Position numbers and translations under genes: made by a program. Of a stretch of 64,000 nucleotides of DNA, positions 16,539 to 25,932 are shown piece after piece; the stretch's first letter is position 1, and each line of letters opens with the position of its first letter. Source of the DNA: an uncultured Desulfosarcina sp. (GTDB lineage Bacteria > Desulfobacterota > Desulfobacteria > Desulfobacterales > Desulfosarcinaceae); contig NZ_OY764190.1 in NCBI RefSeq assembly GCF_963668215.1, positions 3,038,001-3,102,000 of the forward strand. The letters are read 5' to 3'. Below the pieces are notes generated by a model that saw only the letters and a list, made by a program, of their open reading frames with translations, was not told the DNA's origin and searched no databases.

Positions 16539-16576
16539 GGGATTGAGGGATTGAGGGATTGAGGGATTGAGGGATT
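16539..16576 (+). repeat. 8-bp tandem repeat (gggattga)
   Basis: Four perfect copies of gggattga and a partial fifth follow the last dehydrogenase gene. A complementary tract (ttcaatccccaattccgcaaatcc, here about 16600-16623) lies downstream, so the repeat can pair into a hairpin at the end of the cluster. Copy number may vary between strains. Confidence 0.9.
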
Positions 16577-16824
16577 CTCCGGCGAGGCGTCGGTTGTTTT
16601 TCAATCCCCAATTCCGCAAATCCAAAATTGCTGCTGGACTATCTGTGCGGCAACGCCTCGATGCTGCGCCAGCCGAGAACCTCGCCGTGTTTTCTCGAAA
16701 GATTTTTATCTCCACCTTTCGGCAAATTCATACTTCAAGGTTTTGACCCCTTTCCCATTTTACGTTTCAAAGCTTTATGGTATGCTTGCCAAAAAGCAGG
16801 CCATTTGAGATTGGAATCCTTAAA

Positions 16825-17115
16825 ATGAATATAGAATTCATTATAACCAATTTGAAGCAATACAAGGCTCAGAATGGCGGGAAATATCCGATCAGACGAA
16901 TCGGCATTTTTGGCTCCATGGCAAAGCGAACGTCAACGGATCAAAGCGATATCGATATCGTTGTTGAACTGGATCGGCAAGATTTGTTTGATCTGATCGG
17001 AATCAAACAGGATCTTGAGAAAAAGTTTAACTGCTCGGTAGATATCGTGAGCTACCGGCAAAAGATGAATCCGTTTTTGAAGCGTCGAATCGACAACGAG
17101 GCCATTTATATTTGA
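16825..17115 (+). CDS. MNT-family nucleotidyltransferase (antitoxin of HEPN/MNT type)
   Basis: 96 residues, with the minimal nucleotidyltransferase signature GSMAKRTSTDQSDID (Gly-Ser then Asp-x-Asp) followed by IVVEL. Family members (MntA) inactivate a partner HEPN RNase by adding AMP to it. The ATG at 16825 is chosen to give the usual N-terminus; an upstream ATG at 16777 adds 16 atypical residues. The partner HEPN frame follows directly but lacks its N-terminal half, so the pair is probably no longer a working toxin-antitoxin module. It starts an accessory patch after the metabolic cluster. Confidence 0.85.
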   Translation: MNIEFIITNLKQYKAQNGGKYPIRRIGIFGSMAKRTSTDQSDIDIVVELDRQDLFDLIGIKQDLEKKFNCSVDIVSYRQKMNPFLKRRIDNEAIYI

Positions 17116-17311
17116 CAAAATAACGGGCAATCAAGTGCTTTCCAAATATCCCCAAATCGAGTGGAAGAAAGCAATGGGGTTGCGAGACATCATCAGTCAC
17201 CACTATTTTGATGTGAATGCCGAAGCCATCCACAACGTTTGCAGAGGCAACATTCCCTCCCTGGTAAATACGATCGATCAAATAATCAGGGACATTGAGC
17301 AGCAGGGTTGA
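17111..17311 (+). pseudogene. HEPN-domain toxin, C-terminal remnant
   Basis: Reading from 17111, an open frame of 66 codons ends at a TGA (17309-17311). It includes YPQIEWKKAMGLRDIISHHY, which carries the HEPN RNase motif R-x4-H, then a typical terminal helix ending IIRDIEQQG. HEPN toxins of this family are about 110 residues; the first about 45 are missing because the MNT gene occupies that place. Only a GTG at 17135 could start the remnant. The R-x4-H motif is intact, but the fold is incomplete, so activity is doubtful. Confidence 0.7.
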
Positions 17312-17561
17312 CCACATCAATCCTGACTGGTCGAACTCTCCGGCACCTGAAAGCACGAAGATTATTGGTGATCGCTGGATTGCGTCAGGATCATCCCCAG
17401 TGCTTCGGGTGCCCGGCGTAATCGTCCCTGATGAGTGTAATTACCTTCTAAATCCGCAACACTCTGATTTTGCAGCCATAACCATTGGATCATCCCGCCG
17501 ATTTTGCATCGACCCGCGTCTAATTATCTGAATGGCGGCTACCCTTATGTGAAGGCAGCTT

Positions 17562-17978
17562 TTAATATTCAAGGAAAACGATCCCTTCTTTTTCGGCAGC
17601 AGTCGTCAATTGTTTATCGAAGCTGAGAATTGCAACTTCGGGCAACTCCGATTGAATTGTTTTAACCACCGCCAGATGCCAGAGATCGGCTCCTTTTAAA
17701 ACATATTGTGAAGACAACTCCCGGACAATGGTTCGATCCGGTTGTGTGTTGATTTTACGGATAATACTGTTTTCAAAAGACTCAACGGCGGATTCATACA
17801 GGATATCCTCCAGAACCTTTTCATGATGCATCCTTTTCAAAACCGCATAGGTTTCGGCAATGCCAAGGGTGGAAGTAAAGTGAATTCCCTTTTGCTTTTC
17901 AATCCTTATTGCTTTTTCGCTGTGCCTGTCTTCAATAAGGAGCGGCAGGATGGCGGATGCATCCCAATATATGACCAT
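17562..17978 (-). CDS. PIN-domain ribonuclease toxin (VapC-like)
   Basis: 138 residues. PIN fold with the early Asp (VIYWDAS), a Glu (GIAETYAVL), the central LKGADLWHLA and a late ILSFDKQL. Together they make the acidic metal site of VapC-type RNases, which cut RNA to arrest growth. The ATG overlaps the TGA of the antitoxin gene by one base (TGATG), the usual coupling of these pairs; a GTG at 17981 is also in frame. All key acids are present, so the toxin is probably functional. Confidence 0.85.
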   Translation of the reverse strand: MVIYWDASAILPLLIEDRHSEKAIRIEKQKGIHFTSTLGIAETYAVLKRMHHEKVLEDILYESAVESFENSIIRKINTQPDRTIVRELSSQYVLKGADLWHLAVVKTIQSELPEVAILSFDKQLTTAAEKEGIVFLEY

Positions 17979-18262
17979 CACCGATCCTCTCTGTCTTCCA
18001 GAAGATACTCCTGGGCCGTTTTGTTTCCTTTAATGGGAATCGGCTGTGTAATTTCCGTTCCCTTTTTCTCAGGCTCCAGAATTCCGGAATCTTCAAGTTT
18101 CTTTATGCGGTCTTCCAAAGGGATTTCATTGTTTCCTATTGGAACGATTCTTCCGATGGGCCGGCCGCGTTCCGTTATAACTATTTCACAGCCTTGCTTT
18201 ACCATCCTCAGGTATTTGCTGAGGTGTATCTTGGCCTCCCTGATTCCAATTTGATTCGTCAT
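17978..18262 (-). CDS. Phd/YefM-family antitoxin
   Basis: 94 residues. The N-terminus, IGIREAKIHLSKYLRMVKQG followed by CEIVITERGRPIGRIVPI, is the Phd/YefM DNA-binding and dimer domain. The acidic, flexible C-terminus (about 45-94) would wrap the PIN toxin. It should bind and repress its own promoter upstream of 18262 and neutralise the toxin encoded by the overlapping gene. Confidence 0.87.
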   Translation of the reverse strand: MTNQIGIREAKIHLSKYLRMVKQGCEIVITERGRPIGRIVPIGNNEIPLEDRIKKLEDSGILEPEKKGTEITQPIPIKGNKTAQEYLLEDREDR

Positions 18263-18570
18263 AACCGCTTCCCCACGTTATCTTTATTTTAAGGCTTCGT
18301 CTTGATGTCGATGTGACCATTGTAGTCTCTTGTGGTAATTTTGTCAAATTACGAGCCCATCAAATTTTCTTCGGCAAATTCACATTTCGAAGTGCCCCTT
18401 TTTTTCATCACTCTCCCCCAAAGATCGCAAAAAAATCCTATAACTGAGCAAGAAAGTGCAAGCAATTTTCGGAAGGGTAAAAATGCATCCTGTATCTTTT
18501 TGTATTTGTGACCCACCATTTCGAGAAAAAGCCACACCCCGAGGAATCGGAGTCGGAAAACCACGGGTTG
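18263..18570. other. Gap between antitoxin gene and insertion sequence
   Basis: About 310 bp, AT-richer than the metabolic genes. I found no gene, hairpin or recognisable promoter other than what must drive the antitoxin operon leftward. Confidence 0.5.
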
Positions 18571-20461
18571 TACTTTCGACACCCCTGTTAATAGTTTTAC
18601 GTGCAATTAATTTTTGCCTTTACGGTTTGATAAATACTTCCGGGTCAACCCCCATAGCCTGTAAAAATTCCAGCTGAACAGGCTTTAACGGCCTGACCAG
18701 TTGTCTTCGTTTTCCTGATTTCGCTACCAATATGCTTAAGAATTTCGTCGTCATCATGAAAGAGGTCGGTCGCTTGGTCGGGCGATTTTTCCAGCCGCTG
18801 ATTTCGCCTTTCGTTCTTTCCAGATGTTGACGCATACAGCGCTCCATCAAGCGCCAAATCAGAAGTGCGATTACAAGGATCAAACCAAGCACTTCGATAC
18901 GTTTCGGCTTTTTCAAAAAGATGGAGTTGACGATTACCGGGTCTTTCAAGAATCCGAAGTTTTGTTCGATACCGCTCTGGTTCTTATACAACTCCAAAAG
19001 AGTAACGGCGGACCATTGGACCTGCTCCTTGGTCCCGGACAGGTTGGTTAATAAAACAAAGCATCCGGCCTCAAGACGCAAGGGAGTGATTGCATCCGTA
19101 TCCTTTTCAATCTTGACATCAAGAAGATATTCGTAACCGATGGGCGTACGTGGTTTTCCTTTGGCGGGTCTTCCCCGGCGATATTTGGCCTTTTCCCTGA
19201 TTTCATACCGTAGTCTGTGATAGCTGTTTGGGGTGGCTTTACCGATCTTTTCTGCTGCAGCCTCGGCATCGGCCCGGCAATAAAAGGGACCTGCGTTAAT
19301 CTTTTTGCCGTGGGTTTCCAGATCTTTGCGTTTTTGCTCAAGCAATCGATCAATACGCTTATGGCGACGTTTGTCATGAGCGGAAGAGTGCACAACGATG
19401 GCGCGGTAGGTTTCACCATAGAGCTCTACGGTGGTTTCAAATCCACGGTAAATCGCAGCAGGGCGCTTTTTCGTAGCCGGTGTCTGATTGAGTTCGCCAA
19501 AATCAATCCAATTCTCGGCGATAACGGCCTCGGAGATGGCACGGCTACACTCCTTGTAGGTGGCTGGCAGCCGGGTCAGGAATTTTACGTTTTTATCTCT
19601 CGATTTTTCGAGATTGTCCGGCGTGACAAAAGCCGAGTCCGCTACGTATACGAAGGCTCCCGGTTTAAGCCCGTGCCGGGCCATGTGCTTTGAGACGCCT
19701 CCTAAAAGTTCGTTGTTCAACGTTTTATCCGAAGCGTTGCCGTCTTCGGTGGTCCCCAAGATGGGGATGTTCCGATCCACGCACAGCATTGAAACGATAA
19801 ACTGCTTCAGATCCGGACGCTTGTCCTTGCTGTGACCATAGGTGATTTTAAGTGGTGGATCGACAAAGTCATAATCTCCGAAAACACTGATGGAGGTGGT
19901 ATCGAAATGTAAACGACGGGGATCGACGTCAAACACGCCAATGGCCTTTTGAGCGATCTGCGAGAACACCTTTTGTGTGCCGGTGTCGAAGATCTTGTCC
20001 AGCACACGGCCAATATTGTAGTCACAGAAAAGTCCCGGTTTGACATCGCAACCCAACATCAATTCAGTGTCCTTCTCCTGAAAGAATTCTTCCATCCGGT
20101 ACAAAGGGGTTCTTCCCGAAAGTGTGTCTAACACCATGGCCAGAATAGCGACTCCCGGTGAGAGTTCCATTTCGCTGTCAACCAGGGTGTCCAGTGTCTC
20201 GACCAGCTCAATCTTTTTGGCGAAGTCTTTGATGATCGGCAGATGGCCGACTTCTGAAAATGTCAGATTATCGGGAACCAGATTCTCCATTTTGCCCTCC
20301 CTAAGCTCATATTGAACACGTGAGGGCATAACTATCAGATATTATTAACAAAGTCTAGGCATAAACATTTAACGTAATATCAATACGTTAAAGCCTATAA
20401 CGTTCCAGGCTCATTGGGAAATAAATTCAGTTCGTTTCAAGGAAAAGGGGTGTCGAAAGTA
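18571..20461 (-). mobile_element. IS1634-like insertion sequence (IS4 superfamily)
   Basis: The element is bounded by perfect 16-bp inverted repeats: tactttcgacacccct at 18571-18586 and its complement at 20446-20461. The 1891-bp length and single long transposase gene fit the IS1634 family. I see no clear target-site duplication beyond a shared TA, so the exact ends may be a few bases off, or flanks may have changed after insertion. Confidence 0.85.
18620..20290 (-). CDS. DDE transposase, IS1634 type
   Basis: About 556 residues. DDE_Tnp_1-like core: FDTTSISVFGDYDF supplies the first Asp, FVYVADSAFVT the second, and the C-terminal segment with EQNFGFLKDP the Glu-bearing helix. The long insert between second Asp and Glu is typical of IS4/IS1634 proteins. 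The ATG at 20290 is preferred for its GGGAGGG ribosome site; an upstream ATG at 20329 also exists. No frameshift or internal stop is seen, so the element may still be mobile. Confidence 0.9.
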   Translation of the reverse strand: MENLVPDNLTFSEVGHLPIIKDFAKKIELVETLDTLVDSEMELSPGVAILAMVLDTLSGRTPLYRMEEFFQEKDTELMLGCDVKPGLFCDYNIGRVLDKIFDTGTQKVFSQIAQKAIGVFDVDPRRLHFDTTSISVFGDYDFVDPPLKITYGHSKDKRPDLKQFIVSMLCVDRNIPILGTTEDGNASDKTLNNELLGGVSKHMARHGLKPGAFVYVADSAFVTPDNLEKSRDKNVKFLTRLPATYKECSRAISEAVIAENWIDFGELNQTPATKKRPAAIYRGFETTVELYGETYRAIVVHSSAHDKRRHKRIDRLLEQKRKDLETHGKKINAGPFYCRADAEAAAEKIGKATPNSYHRLRYEIREKAKYRRGRPAKGKPRTPIGYEYLLDVKIEKDTDAITPLRLEAGCFVLLTNLSGTKEQVQWSAVTLLELYKNQSGIEQNFGFLKDPVIVNSIFLKKPKRIEVLGLILVIALLIWRLMERCMRQHLERTKGEISGWKNRPTKRPTSFMMTTKFLSILVAKSGKRRQLVRPLKPVQLEFLQAMGVDPEVFIKP

Positions 20462-20483
20462 TGACGGGTCTTCATTTCCAATT

Positions 20484-20530
20484 GGAAAAAAGACGGCCGG
20501 GCTACCTGAACGTATGGCAATCCGGCTTTT
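20484..20530 (-). terminator. Terminator of the macAB-tolC-type operon
   Basis: On the minus strand an imperfect GC stem, gccggattgcc with ggtagcccggc, closes a loop and is followed by cgtctttttt. On the plus strand the same stem is followed by cttttttat, so it may work in both directions. It lies about 130 bp past the stop of the outer-membrane factor gene. Confidence 0.65.
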
Positions 20531-20663
20531 TTATGGGGAAATGTCTCGCGCGAAGAGGGTATCGTCAAGAAAAGAAGTCTCGATATTGCAGGCTTTCTGT
20601 AGAAATTTATATATTTATGTCCCCATATTCCATTTGATACGGCCACATCACTACAGGCGTTAA

Positions 20664-22070
20664 CTACTCTTGCTGCGGCTCCTCGGCCACAGTCCCATCG
20701 CCTCCCAGGGCCTGATAAAGGGTCATCATATTCTTCAACTGGTTGTAACGGTTTTTGGCCAGCGCAAGATCCGCCGAGCGGCGGGTTTCCTGCTGGTCCA
20801 GCCAATCCTGCACGCCGGTCTTGCCCGATGTATAGCGCACCTCCGAAACCCGTTCGGCCTCTTCGGCCAGGGTCAGGGAGCGGCGCAAGGCGTCTTCCTG
20901 GATTCTATAATGCTTGCGGGCCGACAGGGCGTCCTCGACTTCCTGCAGGGCCTCGTATAGGGTCTGGCGGAACTCGACAACGGCCTGTTCGTAATCGGCT
21001 TCGGCGATGCGGGTATTCAGCTTGGCCTCGTTCCATTGCACGAAGGGCAGGGCCAGCCCCGCCCCCAGGGAAGCCACCGGATTTTGCAGGAAGTTAAACA
21101 GCTCGGTGCTGCTGGTGCCCAGGGCCCCGGTCAAGCTCAAGTTAGGATAATAGCTGGCGCGGGTCGAGTTGGCATCGGCCAGGGTGCTACGCAGGCGCAT
21201 TTCGGCGGCCATGAGGTCCGGCCGGCTGCCCAGGACGGCCGCCGGGAGGCCGGCATCCAGGGCCGGCATGGGCATTTCGATCAGCCGTTTCGGATCGGCC
21301 ATCAAATGCTCCGGCGCCTGGTCGAACAGCACCGCCAGCGCATTGCGGGCTTCGACCATCTGCTGTTCCAGATCGGCCAGATCGGCCTTCTGGCTCTCCA
21401 CATTCTGCTCCGCCTGCAACAGGTCCAGTCGGGACACCTCCCCGGCATCGTATTTTACCTTCACCAGATCCAGCGTTCTTTGCGTGTAGGCAATGCCCTC
21501 TTTGCTGGTATCGATGGCCTGGTTGAGATAGGCGATCTGCCAGTACAGGCCGGCGGTGGTGCCCACCAGGGACAGCGCGGTGGCGGCCCGATCCTGGGCC
21601 GTGGCCCGGGCCTCCCACTCGGCGGCGTCGCGGCTGCTGGCCAGTTTGCCCCACAAGTCCAGCTCCCAACTGAGGCTCGTGGTGGTTCCCGAGCTTTCCG
21701 TGCGGTCGCCGTGTTCGAGATCCTTTTTAATGCCACTGCTGGCGCTGACGGACAGGTCCGGGGTGCGGTTGGTGGCTTCCAGGTCGGCGGAAAGGCGCGA
21801 CTTGCGAACCTTGATGGTGGCCGCGGCCAGATCGTTGTTGGTGGTCAGGGCCAGTTCGATCAGCCGGTCGAGCTGCGGGTCCTCAAACACCTGCCACCAC
21901 TGCTGCGTTGCCAGGACCTGCTCGCCGGTTTCCGGCTGGATCAGCCATTGGTCCGGCAAGGCAACCTCGGGCTGCTGATATTCCTTGTTGATCATACCGG
22001 CGCAACCGGTCAGGGCCGCCAGAAGGCAAATAGATATCATAAGAATAGCGATAGTTTTGTTGTGGATCAT
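20664..22070 (-). CDS. Outer-membrane efflux lipoprotein (OprM/NodT family)
   Basis: 468 residues. An N-terminal lipoprotein signal with lipobox LTGC (Cys near residue 23) is followed by two TolC-type repeats of long helices and strands, including the family segment ALGSRPDLMAAEMRLRS. It forms the trimeric outer-membrane channel of a tripartite exporter. The ATG at 22070 gives the signal peptide; the open frame upstream overlaps macB in another frame and is a shadow. It is the third gene of the operon after macA and macB, 23 bp behind macB. Confidence 0.92.
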   Translation of the reverse strand: MIHNKTIAILMISICLLAALTGCAGMINKEYQQPEVALPDQWLIQPETGEQVLATQQWWQVFEDPQLDRLIELALTTNNDLAAATIKVRKSRLSADLEATNRTPDLSVSASSGIKKDLEHGDRTESSGTTTSLSWELDLWGKLASSRDAAEWEARATAQDRAATALSLVGTTAGLYWQIAYLNQAIDTSKEGIAYTQRTLDLVKVKYDAGEVSRLDLLQAEQNVESQKADLADLEQQMVEARNALAVLFDQAPEHLMADPKRLIEMPMPALDAGLPAAVLGSRPDLMAAEMRLRSTLADANSTRASYYPNLSLTGALGTSSTELFNFLQNPVASLGAGLALPFVQWNEAKLNTRIAEADYEQAVVEFRQTLYEALQEVEDALSARKHYRIQEDALRRSLTLAEEAERVSEVRYTSGKTGVQDWLDQQETRRSADLALAKNRYNQLKNMMTLYQALGGDGTVAEEPQQE

Positions 22071-22093
22071 TATTCTATACTTTCCATGGCGTT

Positions 22094-24049
22094 TTATTCC
22101 CTTGCCAGGGCCTCGATGGGATCGAGCCGCGCGGCGTTGCGGGCCGGCAAAAAGCCGAACAGCACGCCGATGAAGGTCGAACAGGCAAAGGCCATAACGA
22201 TCGATAGAATCGAAAACTGCATGGATATGGCGCTGACGAAATACGAAAAAACCGCCCCGACTCCAAAGGAGAGCAGGATGCCGATGGTCCCGCCGATCAT
22301 GCACACCAGCACGGCCTCGATCAGAAACTGTTGCATGATATCGGTCTGCCGGGCGCCTACCGCCATGCGGATGCCGATCTCCCGGGTGCGTTCGGTCACG
22401 GACACCAGCATGATATTCATCACCCCGATGCCGCCGACCACCAGGGAGATCACCGCGATGGACGAGATCAGCAGGGTCAGGGTCGTGGTGGTTTTCTTCA
22501 CGGTTTTCAAGATGCTGTCGGAGCTGCGGGTGAACACATCCTTGGTGCCGTGGCGGGTGGTCAGCAGATGTTCGACGCCCTGCTGGGCGATCTCGTTGGA
22601 CATGCCGTCGGCCACGCGTACGGTGATGGAACTGAAGAACTGCTGGCCGGAAATCCGGCTCATGACCGCGGTATACGGCATCCACACATTAAGGTTTTCG
22701 TCCTTGAAGGCCGACTCCTTCTCGGCGGCAACCCCGACCACGGAGACCGGCACGTTGCCGGCAAGGATCGTCTGTCCCACCGGGTTTTCATCGTCGGGGA
22801 ACAGCTTCTTCTTGGTGTTCTGGTCGATCACCGCCACCTGGGACAGGTTCCTGACGTCGCGTGCGAGCAGGGAGCGCCCCTTTTCCATGGTAATGTCCTT
22901 GACGCGGAAATAGGCCTCGCCGACCCCCTTGATGGAAGCGCTGGCCACGACATTGCGGTAGCGCAGCTGCTCGCTGGAATTGATGTTGGGCGTCAGGCTG
23001 TCCACATACACCTGGGCCTTCAGGGCTTCCAGGTCCGCCGGTACCAGGGTTTCGACCCGTCCCGAGCGGATATCGCCCCATCCCGTGCCGGGATAGATAT
23101 CGATGGTGTTGGTGCCGATGGAACTGATATCGTCGATCACCTTCTTTTTGGCCCCCAGGCCCACGGCAACCACGCTGATCACCGCCGTGATGCCGATGAT
23201 GATGCCCAGCATGGTCAAAAAGGTTCGCAAACGGTGGGTGGTCATGGCGACCCAGGCCATTTTGAAGGCCTCCAGGAACAGGCCGAACTGGGTGGCCCAG
23301 CGGCTGTGCTTATGTTCCAGGGCGGCCTTGCGATCTTCGGTTTCAACGACATCGGGGGCGTCGGGGTTGGGCTCGTCGGAGATGATTTCCCCGTCCATGA
23401 TCTTGACGATCCGCTGTGCCTGGCGGGCCACCGTGGCATCGTGGGTGACCAGGATAACGGTGTGCCCGCGGGCATGCAGTTCCCGCAGGATCCCGATCAC
23501 CTCCATGCCGCTTTTGCTGTCCAGCGCGCCGGTGGGCTCGTCGGCCAGGATCACTTCACCGCCGTTCATCAGGGATCGGGCGATGCTGACCCGCTGCTGC
23601 TGGCCGCCGGACAACTGGCTGGGGCGGTGATGGCCCCGTCCCTCCAGCCCCAGACGATGCAGAATCGACGCGGCGCGGTCCGCGCGCACCTTCTTGTTGA
23701 TGCCGTTGTAAACGGCGGGCATCTCGGTGTTGCCGACGGCGTCCAGGTGGGACAACAGGTGATAGCTCTGGAAAATGAATCCGAAGTGGTCCCGTCGCAA
23801 AGCGGCCAGTTCGTCGCTGTCCAGATGACCGGTCTCCTTGCCGTCCACCGTGTAGCTGCCGGCGGTGGGCCGGTCCAGACATCCGAGAATATTCATCAGG
23901 GTCGATTTGCCCGATCCGGAGGCGCCCATGATGGCGATCATTTCTCCGGCGTGAATCTTCAGATTCAGCCCTTTGAGAACCTTGACCTGCGTATCGCCCG
24001 ATGGAAAAGAGCGCTCCAGATCGGTTATTTCAAGCAGTACCCTGCGCAT
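22094..24049 (-). CDS. macB: MacB-type ABC transporter (ATPase-permease fusion)
   Basis: 651 residues. An N-terminal ATPase domain (1-230) has Walker A GASGSGKST (42-50), signature LSGGQQQR (146-153) and Walker B VILADEPTGALD. A permease part has one transmembrane helix near 280, a large periplasmic MacB_PCD domain and three terminal helices (FtsX type). MacB is a mechanotransmission pump that drives export of macrolides, peptides or lipids through the outer-membrane channel without itself moving them across the inner membrane. Here it follows the adaptor gene by 9 bp. The substrate is unknown. Confidence 0.93.
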   Translation of the reverse strand: MRRVLLEITDLERSFPSGDTQVKVLKGLNLKIHAGEMIAIMGASGSGKSTLMNILGCLDRPTAGSYTVDGKETGHLDSDELAALRRDHFGFIFQSYHLLSHLDAVGNTEMPAVYNGINKKVRADRAASILHRLGLEGRGHHRPSQLSGGQQQRVSIARSLMNGGEVILADEPTGALDSKSGMEVIGILRELHARGHTVILVTHDATVARQAQRIVKIMDGEIISDEPNPDAPDVVETEDRKAALEHKHSRWATQFGLFLEAFKMAWVAMTTHRLRTFLTMLGIIIGITAVISVVAVGLGAKKKVIDDISSIGTNTIDIYPGTGWGDIRSGRVETLVPADLEALKAQVYVDSLTPNINSSEQLRYRNVVASASIKGVGEAYFRVKDITMEKGRSLLARDVRNLSQVAVIDQNTKKKLFPDDENPVGQTILAGNVPVSVVGVAAEKESAFKDENLNVWMPYTAVMSRISGQQFFSSITVRVADGMSNEIAQQGVEHLLTTRHGTKDVFTRSSDSILKTVKKTTTTLTLLISSIAVISLVVGGIGVMNIMLVSVTERTREIGIRMAVGARQTDIMQQFLIEAVLVCMIGGTIGILLSFGVGAVFSYFVSAISMQFSILSIVMAFACSTFIGVLFGFLPARNAARLDPIEALARE

Positions 24050-24058
24050 GGTTTTATC

Positions 24059-25279
24059 CTACTTTCCCGGAGGCGGACCGCCGCCACCGCCCGGTCGCGG
24101 TCCCCGGAAACTATTCTTTCGACTGGAAAGATCCTCGGCGGCGGACTGTGAATCGCCGACCACGACCTGCTCGCCTTCCCTCAGTCCATTGAGGACCTGA
24201 ACGTAGATATTGTCCTTGAAGCCGGTTTCGATCCGCCGGGGCTGGACATGGTCATCCTTGAGCACGCGCACCTCATAGCGGCCGTTGCCCAGGTCGCTGC
24301 CCAGAACCGACATGGGAATGGAAAGCGCCTGTCTGACCTCACCAAGGACGATGGAGACCTGGGCGGTCATGAAAATTCGCAGCTTGCCATCGGGATTGTC
24401 CACTTCGAACTGGCCGTTGTAATAGGTGGCGGAAGAGCTGATGGTCTTGGCCGAGGTATCCGTATCGGTCACGCTTTCCGGCGCCGGGTCCACCGAGCGC
24501 AGCGTACCTTCGTAGCGGGTATCCGGGTCCCCGAGGGTGCTGAAAAAGACCGGCATGCCCGGTTTGACGCGGATGACATCGGCCTCTGAAATCAGGGACT
24601 TGACGGTCATGACACTCAGGTCGGCCAGAATCAGGATGGTGGGCGCGGACTGGGTGGACACCAGGGTCTGCCCTTCGTCAGTTTCCACGGCCACGACCGT
24701 TCCGTCCATGGGCGCCACGATCTGGGTGTAGGCCAGGTTGGTCTTGGCCGTATCCAGAGCGATCTTGGCCTGGGTGATGCTGGCATCCAGGGCGTCGATA
24801 TCGGCCCTGGTGCTCTCCAGGTTAGCCTTGGCGCTTTCCAGATCCGCCTTTGCCGAGGCATCCCGGGAGCGCATGGTCTGCTGGCGTTCGTATTCGAGTT
24901 CGTACTGTTTCAGCAAGGCTTCTTTGGACCGTTTCTGGGCCCGGACACTTTTCAATTGGGCTTCGGCGTCCTTGAGGTCGTTCTGCTTGACCGACGGGTC
25001 GATCACCGCCAGCAACTGCCCCTTTTTGACCTTATCGCCCAAAGCGACCTTGAGCGTTTCGATCTGCCCGGACACCTGGGCGCCCACGTCCACCTTCCGA
25101 TAGGCATCCAGCACCCCCGTGCAGGAGACGGTCTCCTGAATGTTCCGTTTGACCACCGGCACGGTGACGTAGGCAGGCTTTTCCTCCGTCATCAGCCGAG
25201 GATAGGCAAACCAGACGCCCGCCGCGATGATCAGCAACGTGACTGCCATGATCCAATACCGCCGTTTGCTTTTTCGCAT
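24059..25279 (-). CDS. macA: MacA-type periplasmic adaptor (HlyD/RND family)
   Basis: 406 residues. A short cytoplasmic N-terminus and transmembrane segment (about 9-26) precede the membrane-fusion core: barrel-sandwich half-motif VGAQVSGQIETLKVALGDKV, a long alpha-hairpin coiled coil (about 90-180), the return lipoyl half (IVAPMDGTVVAVE) and beta-barrel domains. The C-terminus is Gly/Pro-rich. It links MacB to the outer-membrane factor. First gene of the three-gene leftward operon. Confidence 0.92.
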   Translation of the reverse strand: MRKSKRRYWIMAVTLLIIAAGVWFAYPRLMTEEKPAYVTVPVVKRNIQETVSCTGVLDAYRKVDVGAQVSGQIETLKVALGDKVKKGQLLAVIDPSVKQNDLKDAEAQLKSVRAQKRSKEALLKQYELEYERQQTMRSRDASAKADLESAKANLESTRADIDALDASITQAKIALDTAKTNLAYTQIVAPMDGTVVAVETDEGQTLVSTQSAPTILILADLSVMTVKSLISEADVIRVKPGMPVFFSTLGDPDTRYEGTLRSVDPAPESVTDTDTSAKTISSSATYYNGQFEVDNPDGKLRIFMTAQVSIVLGEVRQALSIPMSVLGSDLGNGRYEVRVLKDDHVQPRRIETGFKDNIYVQVLNGLREGEQVVVGDSQSAAEDLSSRKNSFRGPRPGGGGGPPPGK

Positions 25280-25630
25280 ATCGATTCTGTCCTGAAAAAT
25301 TCGTTCTTTTACGGGTACCTGCCGAAAACGTGGACCAGCCTCCGGACGAAGACGCCGCTGGAAACGCGTTTTTCATCCATCGATACCCGCGGTTGGCATG
25401 CACCGTTTTTCCACGTTTTAATAAACGCCGGTTAAAGCGTTTTCCTGCGAAATTATTTTTGAGATGGCTTCTATTGAATTGCGGGAGCGTCGGGGGGCCG
25501 TCAGTCATTGGAGAGAGAATCGATTCGGCAAGAGCAGTTTGCCGATTAAGAAAGCGCAGAAAATCATCCGCCATGCCGGAAAGGAAAACAATTGGAGCAG
25601 GCGTATTCACAAGGTCGTTCGGAAAAAGCG
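25280..25630. other. Gap upstream of macA
   Basis: About 350 bp between the divergent-side start of macA and the stop of the small membrane-protein gene. No gene is seen; it should carry the leftward macA promoter, but I could not identify a convincing -35/-10 pair. Confidence 0.4.
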
Positions 25631-25870
25631 CTACCTTCCCTTGATCTGATCGAAAGGTTTGCCTTCGTCGTTGCCGACCCATTTAACGGCACCGGTCGCC
25701 GTATCGATAATGAACAGATCGGGGAAATTGCCCCTGACGACAGCAGTCATCCGGTACCTGCCGATCTGTGGTTTGTCGTCGATGTTGCCGGCACCGGTCA
25801 GCAGCAAAAAGGTCAGCGAAATTGCGATGCCCAGCAGGACCAGACCTGATTTTTCAAACACTGATTTCAT
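25631..25870 (-). CDS. Small membrane-anchored protein of unknown function
   Basis: 79 residues. The ATG at 25870 has a strong GGAGGTG ribosome site 6 bp upstream. A single hydrophobic helix (about 9-27, ending in a Leu-rich stretch) is followed by a soluble tail with FPDLFIIDTATGAVKWVGND, so a periplasmic tail is likely. I do not recognise the family. It stands alone between macA and a PilZ gene and need not be linked to either. Confidence 0.6.
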   Translation of the reverse strand: MKSVFEKSGLVLLGIAISLTFLLLTGAGNIDDKPQIGRYRMTAVVRGNFPDLFIIDTATGAVKWVGNDEGKPFDQIKGR

Positions 25871-25932
25871 GATCGCACCTCCCCATTTTTTATACGTTAT
25901 GGTCAATTGCAGCGCCACTTCCGGAAACGATT

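Noticed and set aside
16539..16576. Short tandem repeats as a CRISPR array
   Set aside because: The unit is 8 bp with no spacers, and no cas gene lies in the window.
17312..17561. Possible further toxin-antitoxin gene between HEPN remnant and PIN gene
   Set aside because: No start with ribosome site and no domain in any frame.
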